From assembly GCF_041296385.1 (NCBI RefSeq), contig NC_091020.1:25973001-26037000 (forward strand): DNA of 64,000 nt, written 5' to 3'. Made by a program: the position numbers and the translations under genes. The stretch's first letter is position 1; the number at the start of each line of letters is the position of its first letter. The notes beneath the pieces are model-generated. The model was given only the letters and a program-made list of their open reading frames with translations. It ran no database searches and was not told where the DNA came from. Positions 59,740 through 64,000 of this stretch are shown here, in pieces. This DNA comes from Aphelocoma coerulescens (lineage: Eukaryota; Chordata; Aves; Passeriformes; Corvidae).

Positions 59740-62700
59740 TAAGGAAAAAGTTTAGTATCTGGTTTTTTCATTGAAAAACACAGAAAGACAATACTGGATT
59801 AAAATAGCTCTTCAGGTTTTAAACTCAGAAATCATTCTACTTCACTCTGATCTCTTCAGTTTGATTTAAGTACTGTATCTTTCCATGCATTTGTGCACCT
59901 TACTATAAATAATTTATAAATTCTGGTTTGAAAATTGAGATATCCCAAGTTAGTCTCTGATACTGTTAGTTAATAAATATCCTCCTTCTCTTTTCCTCTA
60001 GCTGAAGAATACTTTAGCTTAAGAAAAACTTTTTGCCTTTTCAAGCAGTCTGCATATTGTTGCAGCCCTCTTCTCTTGAAGCATGCCTGAGCAGCCTTTC
60101 TTCCATCTCTGCTTCATCAACTCTTCTTTCCTGTTTTTCCTCCTTTTTTTGTTTTTTTTTCCTAGCTTCCCTGGAAAGCTGTTCATTGCTTCTCTCATTA
60201 CTCTTTTCTTTATTTCTCTCTTTCTTTTATTATGATGCTTTCAAACAGTCTTATTTAACTACAAAACACAATAGATTTTTTTTCTTCATGGCAGGTAACG
60301 AGATAAAACTGTACTGCCCAGTGAACAGTCCATGGGGAGCTGGTGGTGTGTCTCCCTTCTGCTCATATAAAACTTACACATGGGATATATCAGATTTTAC
60401 TGAAGGAGCATCTTAGCTGAATTAGTAAAGCTACCAGTCTACTCACACGAGACAACCAGAATGGGAGAGAGAGAGAACAGTCTGGGGAGCCCTGTGCCTC
60501 AGAGACAGGCAGAGAATGGGGGGAAACAGGAAAAGAAACATTCCTGGGAGAAGAGACTGGCAGAAAATACTTGAGTTTGAGGGAGAGGTGTGCAGAACAT
60601 ACTGGGAATCTGGAGAAATGATAAACAGCAATAAAATATCTAAGGCCAGGCATAGCTGAACCTGCATCATAAAGAATGCTGAAATTATTTCAATATCTGT
60701 AAGACAGGGATAAGCTGGAACTAGTGATTTGTTTACAATACAGTATATGCTGGGACAGGCTGTTTGAGGAAGGAAAATCCTGAACAGCATAGAAAGGGGA
60801 GGTGCTCACATGATGCAAATTGGCCTTGCTGTTTAAAGAGAGTGGGATCTATGGAGAAAGATCTGTTTCCTGGGAAATTCCCGTGTGTACAGATACATGG
60901 GTGGTTTTTCCAATTTCAACTTTTCCTTGCATTCCTCCAGACTTGGATTCATGTCTCAGAATGAATATATTTTAACCAATCTGCCTTGTTGAGATAAATT
61001 ATACTTCAGTTATCAATGCCAAGATTTTAATGTAAATTAAAAAAAGAAAGAAAAAATAAAGTATTTAGGAGAAGTTCTGCAGTGGGCTTTATACAGGCAA
61101 ATTTGCTAAGAGTCAGCTAGAAGGCTTTAAGAAATGTCTATGGGCCTAAATTACTAAATTCTGCTCATTCACAGTGCATTCACACATCAAGAGTGTGACA
61201 AGGGGCAGTTTTTTAAGTGGTTGAATAATGAAGTGTTGCAGCAAGTGGAGAATAAGGAAATCAGAGCGTGCTGCCTTAGCCTGCACCAGCTGACATTTGG
61301 TGATGACATCTGCAGGAAGGTGCACTGATTTCAGGTCAGGGAAGAGAGTGAGTGTTTCTGGAATGATCGCTTTGCATTGACCTTCTCCTGGCTAGATGCT
61401 GTTTAACATTAACATGCAGGAGGAGTGAAGTACCCATGGCGCACTCAGCATGCTGAGAAAGACAAAGACCCTTCCCCTAATAAATAAGGGGATACTGTAA
61501 AATATTTTTGGGTGATAAACTCACTGTGGGGCTGGATTTAGTATCAATCTTCCTTGTCACAAAGGGCACTGTGTGTCAAGATAACACCAAGTATGATTAC
61601 TATAGAGACGAAAAAAAATTTTTAATGAATAGTTTGTAACCACCCCCTTTCTTTCTGGTTTACTGGACAATCTCATGGCTCGACAAATGTCTCAATCAGG
61701 TACTATTAATTTAATCTTCTATTCAGCCAATAACATCATCTAAGAACTTTTGTTCTGAATCTAACATCTCTCCTGGTAAAATGGTCCAACTTTTTCTCCC
61801 TGACTAGACTAAGGGTACTTTCAAAGTCCATATGAATGCTTGTGTTTTTCAGAGAATTTTTTTTTTCTTCTTGAGAGATTACTGCAAATTTAGCTTAAAT
61901 GCTGTAAGATTTTTGCTGTAAACCCTTTACAAAACAACAAAAAAACCAGCCAGCCAACAGAAAAAGCCCACAACCTTTTAATAATAATACAATATGGTTG
62001 TGTAAAATTAATGTAAATCATGTAAATATGGCCTATAGAACATAGGGTTCCTTCAGTGTTACACACACATATTTTAATGAAGTGTGAGTCAAACGTTTAG
62101 CAAGTCAAGCACATATTCTACAAGATGGTTTGTCTGTATTTCTGCCAATTATAGAGATTATAGAGATTTGGAAATAGCAAAAAGAACTGGTTTGAGAAAC
62201 CAGCCTCCAAACATGTCATGGTGTTTGTATTGCTGTTTAAGTCCATTTCTTTTTACCAGGTGGACATGTCCTTATATGCAATTGTGTTGGTGGTTATCCA
62301 GTGGCCAGGCAAATTGAAATAGATCTCTAAAACCTGGACATTCTCCTCGGCAAAATGAATTAAATAAAAAGAATGTTTTAAACCCAATCTGATTCTGCAC
62401 CTGAAATGCAAGCAATTTATCCCAAAACTCAGTTTCTGATGCTTTACCAAAACTCTGTACCAAATTTCCTCAGTCACAATATCCTTTCCTCGTTGCTACC
62501 CAAATAGATATATGTCACCTCAGGGTATATTGTAAAATAATGAACCAGCCTAAAGGAACAGTTTCCAAGAAAATACAGACAGCTGATGATGGACAGCAAA
62601 TCAAGCCTCTATTGGCAGCAGCCCCCTGAGGTGCTCTGGGATATAATTGTCCTGAGGGCTGAGCTCTAAAGAAAACTTTCTAAGCTATATGAGAAGTTTC

Positions 62701-64000
62701 CCTCTTAGATGGCGTCTTAGAAAACACTTCCTGGAGTGTTATGACAAAACTTGTAGGGCCACACTGACCACAGATCCTCAACTTCAAGCCTGTTTATGAC
62801 TGTCCTTGTGAGAGAGGTTTCCTGCGCTTCACTAAGTTAGGGATTTCCTTTTCTTTTTTGCTGATTTCCCATGACACACCAGGTACAGAATACATTAAAA
62901 TAATTAGTTCCTTGCAGTTTGGCTCTAAAGCTCAGTGGATATTTTATTTTACCATTCAGCCAACATCAACTGAAGATCATTAATGAGCTTATTCAAAATG
63001 CAGGAGCCAGTAGGCAATGGAAGAGCAGTTCTCATCCACTTTCCCAGACTCTGGCTCAGACTACAGTGCTCACCCTTTAATTTGCTTCCTGCCATCAGAA
63101 TGAATCTTCCAATCGCCGTGCTCCTGGGTGAGCTTCTGCAGAATTATGTTGCTCACAAATGTCCCTCCCTCTTCTCACTCCCCAAAAAATACCATTCAAG
63201 AGAGCAAGGGCAGCTGGTAGCTCAGCTGGCTGGATCAATGTCAGAGAGGAGCTCACTGTCCATTTCATTTCCCAGGAATTTGCAAACATTGGACCAGGAA
63301 TGGAAGAAGTAGAAAAGTTGTCTCTGGAGATAAAATGAGTCAGAAGCTCTGAAAGAAGATGAGAAAAAGCTTTACTTGAAGTTGAGAGCATGCTTCTGGT
63401 TAAGTTGTTGAGGGAACCAAGCTTCCTTTAAGTTAATCAACAATTTCCAAAGATTCCTATTATGGTGTCTTTGGAAAAGAAAGAAGGATGGGGGAAAAAA
63501 TAGTGATTTTGAAAAAGTAAATTAATCCTAATTCAATCAGTTACTAATATAATTGACTTCATAAACATTGTCACTGTTTCCTGCCCATCCAATGCTCTGA
63601 GAGTGGTTGAGTTTATTGTTTTGGGATTAGCATCAGGTAAGGGTAGGTTTGTTTGAGGCTTGCAACACAGGCAGGTCAAACACAGGATTAGAAACAAATG
63701 GTCACTTCACAAAACAATTTTCAGTGTATTCTTGAACAATTCTGTAAAATGATTCTGAAAGCCCCAGGAGATTGATAATGAAAAGCAGTCTCAGCTTAAG
63801 CCATTAGAACTGTTTGAATATATTTTGTTTCTTTTGTTGTCTTTATTTGAATGCCTGTTTTCTGACAATACTGTTAGAAATAAGAAGTCATTATGAGACA
63901 AAAAAAAAATCCCTTTTGTTCCAAACTTTTTCCTAAATGAAATTTCAGCTATGTAGTCACATCTAAGGAAAATTCTGATGCTGATGGTCAGTACTTTAAA
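59740..64000. other. Non-coding DNA to window end
   Basis: A pyrimidine-rich stretch lies at 60110-60240, and an A/C tract with CCAGCCAGCC at 61930-61960. Frames of up to 127 codons (60033-60416 +) are low-complexity Ser/Leu/Phe and arise from the pyrimidine tract. No gene, tRNA or named repeat is seen. Confidence 0.5.

Noticed and set aside
60033..60416. 127-codon plus-strand ORF rich in Ser, Leu and Phe
   Set aside because: It follows a pyrimidine-rich tract. The composition is low-complexity and no signal or domain is convincing.
63218..63229. TAGCTCAGCTGG matches the tRNA/SINE A-box consensus
   Set aside because: No B-box (GGTTCGANTCC-like) follows at the proper distance and the flanks do not fold as a tRNA.
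1..64000. CRISPR arrays, bacterial operons, rRNA or mitochondrial insertions
   Set aside because: No regularly spaced direct repeats, Shine-Dalgarno-led genes, rRNA-like or mitochondrial-like sequence was seen. CR1 elements show a vertebrate nuclear origin.

Overview
The window reads as vertebrate nuclear DNA, most likely from a bird. Two minus-strand 3' ends of CR1 LINEs are recognisable (about 7313-7390 and 40791-40989). They carry the CACAGAAT-type terminal repeat followed by the GGTTGGAAAAGA... / AGCTGGAAGAGACC... block typical of avian CR1. Other interspersed repeats are sparse, the sequence is AT-rich and CpG-poor, and there are many short T/G-rich and dinucleotide tracts. All of this fits an intergenic or long-intron segment of an avian genome. 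There are no bacterial-style genes, operons, rRNA, tRNA, CRISPR array or intact transposon ORFs.

No protein-coding gene could be identified with confidence. The open frames are short, mostly lack ATG, overlap on both strands and match no family I recognise. The longest (233 codons at 29630-30331, 189 codons on the minus strand at 51407-51976 and at 10030-10599) are reported only as unsupported ORFs. Several segments have splice acceptor/donor or acceptor/poly(A) signals that would suit exons of an unannotated transcript: 2408-2700, 4721-4770, 8997-9064, 22255-22434, 24418-24529, 30087-30319, 38865-38896, 54945-55095 and 56821-56890. In AT-rich DNA such signals often occur by chance, so these are low-confidence candidates.

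Layout: 1-7300, non-coding DNA with a C-rich block at 3200-3900 and a possible conserved element near 4248-4540. 7313-7390, CR1 fragment. 7400-30000, non-coding DNA with simple repeats, a perfect palindrome at 11108 and exon-like segments. 30000-34100, the longest ORF, a small hairpin, and a TAATTA-rich, enhancer-like block at 33780-34080. 38210-38660, a second enhancer-like block. 40791-40989, CR1. 42170-42480, an island of CpG-containing sequence with a clean 42-codon frame followed by TAATTA sites. 46022-46635, a probable solo LTR of an endogenous retrovirus. 47315-47665, a CATCACCCC minisatellite next to a small CpG cluster, then a long T tract. 54900-57000, two terminal-exon-like segments. 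59591-59737, three hairpins including a perfect 17-bp inverted repeat. The rest is unremarkable non-coding DNA.

The most plausible biology is regulatory: candidate conserved non-coding elements and possibly lncRNA exons in a gene-poor interval. I saw no clear new protein system.
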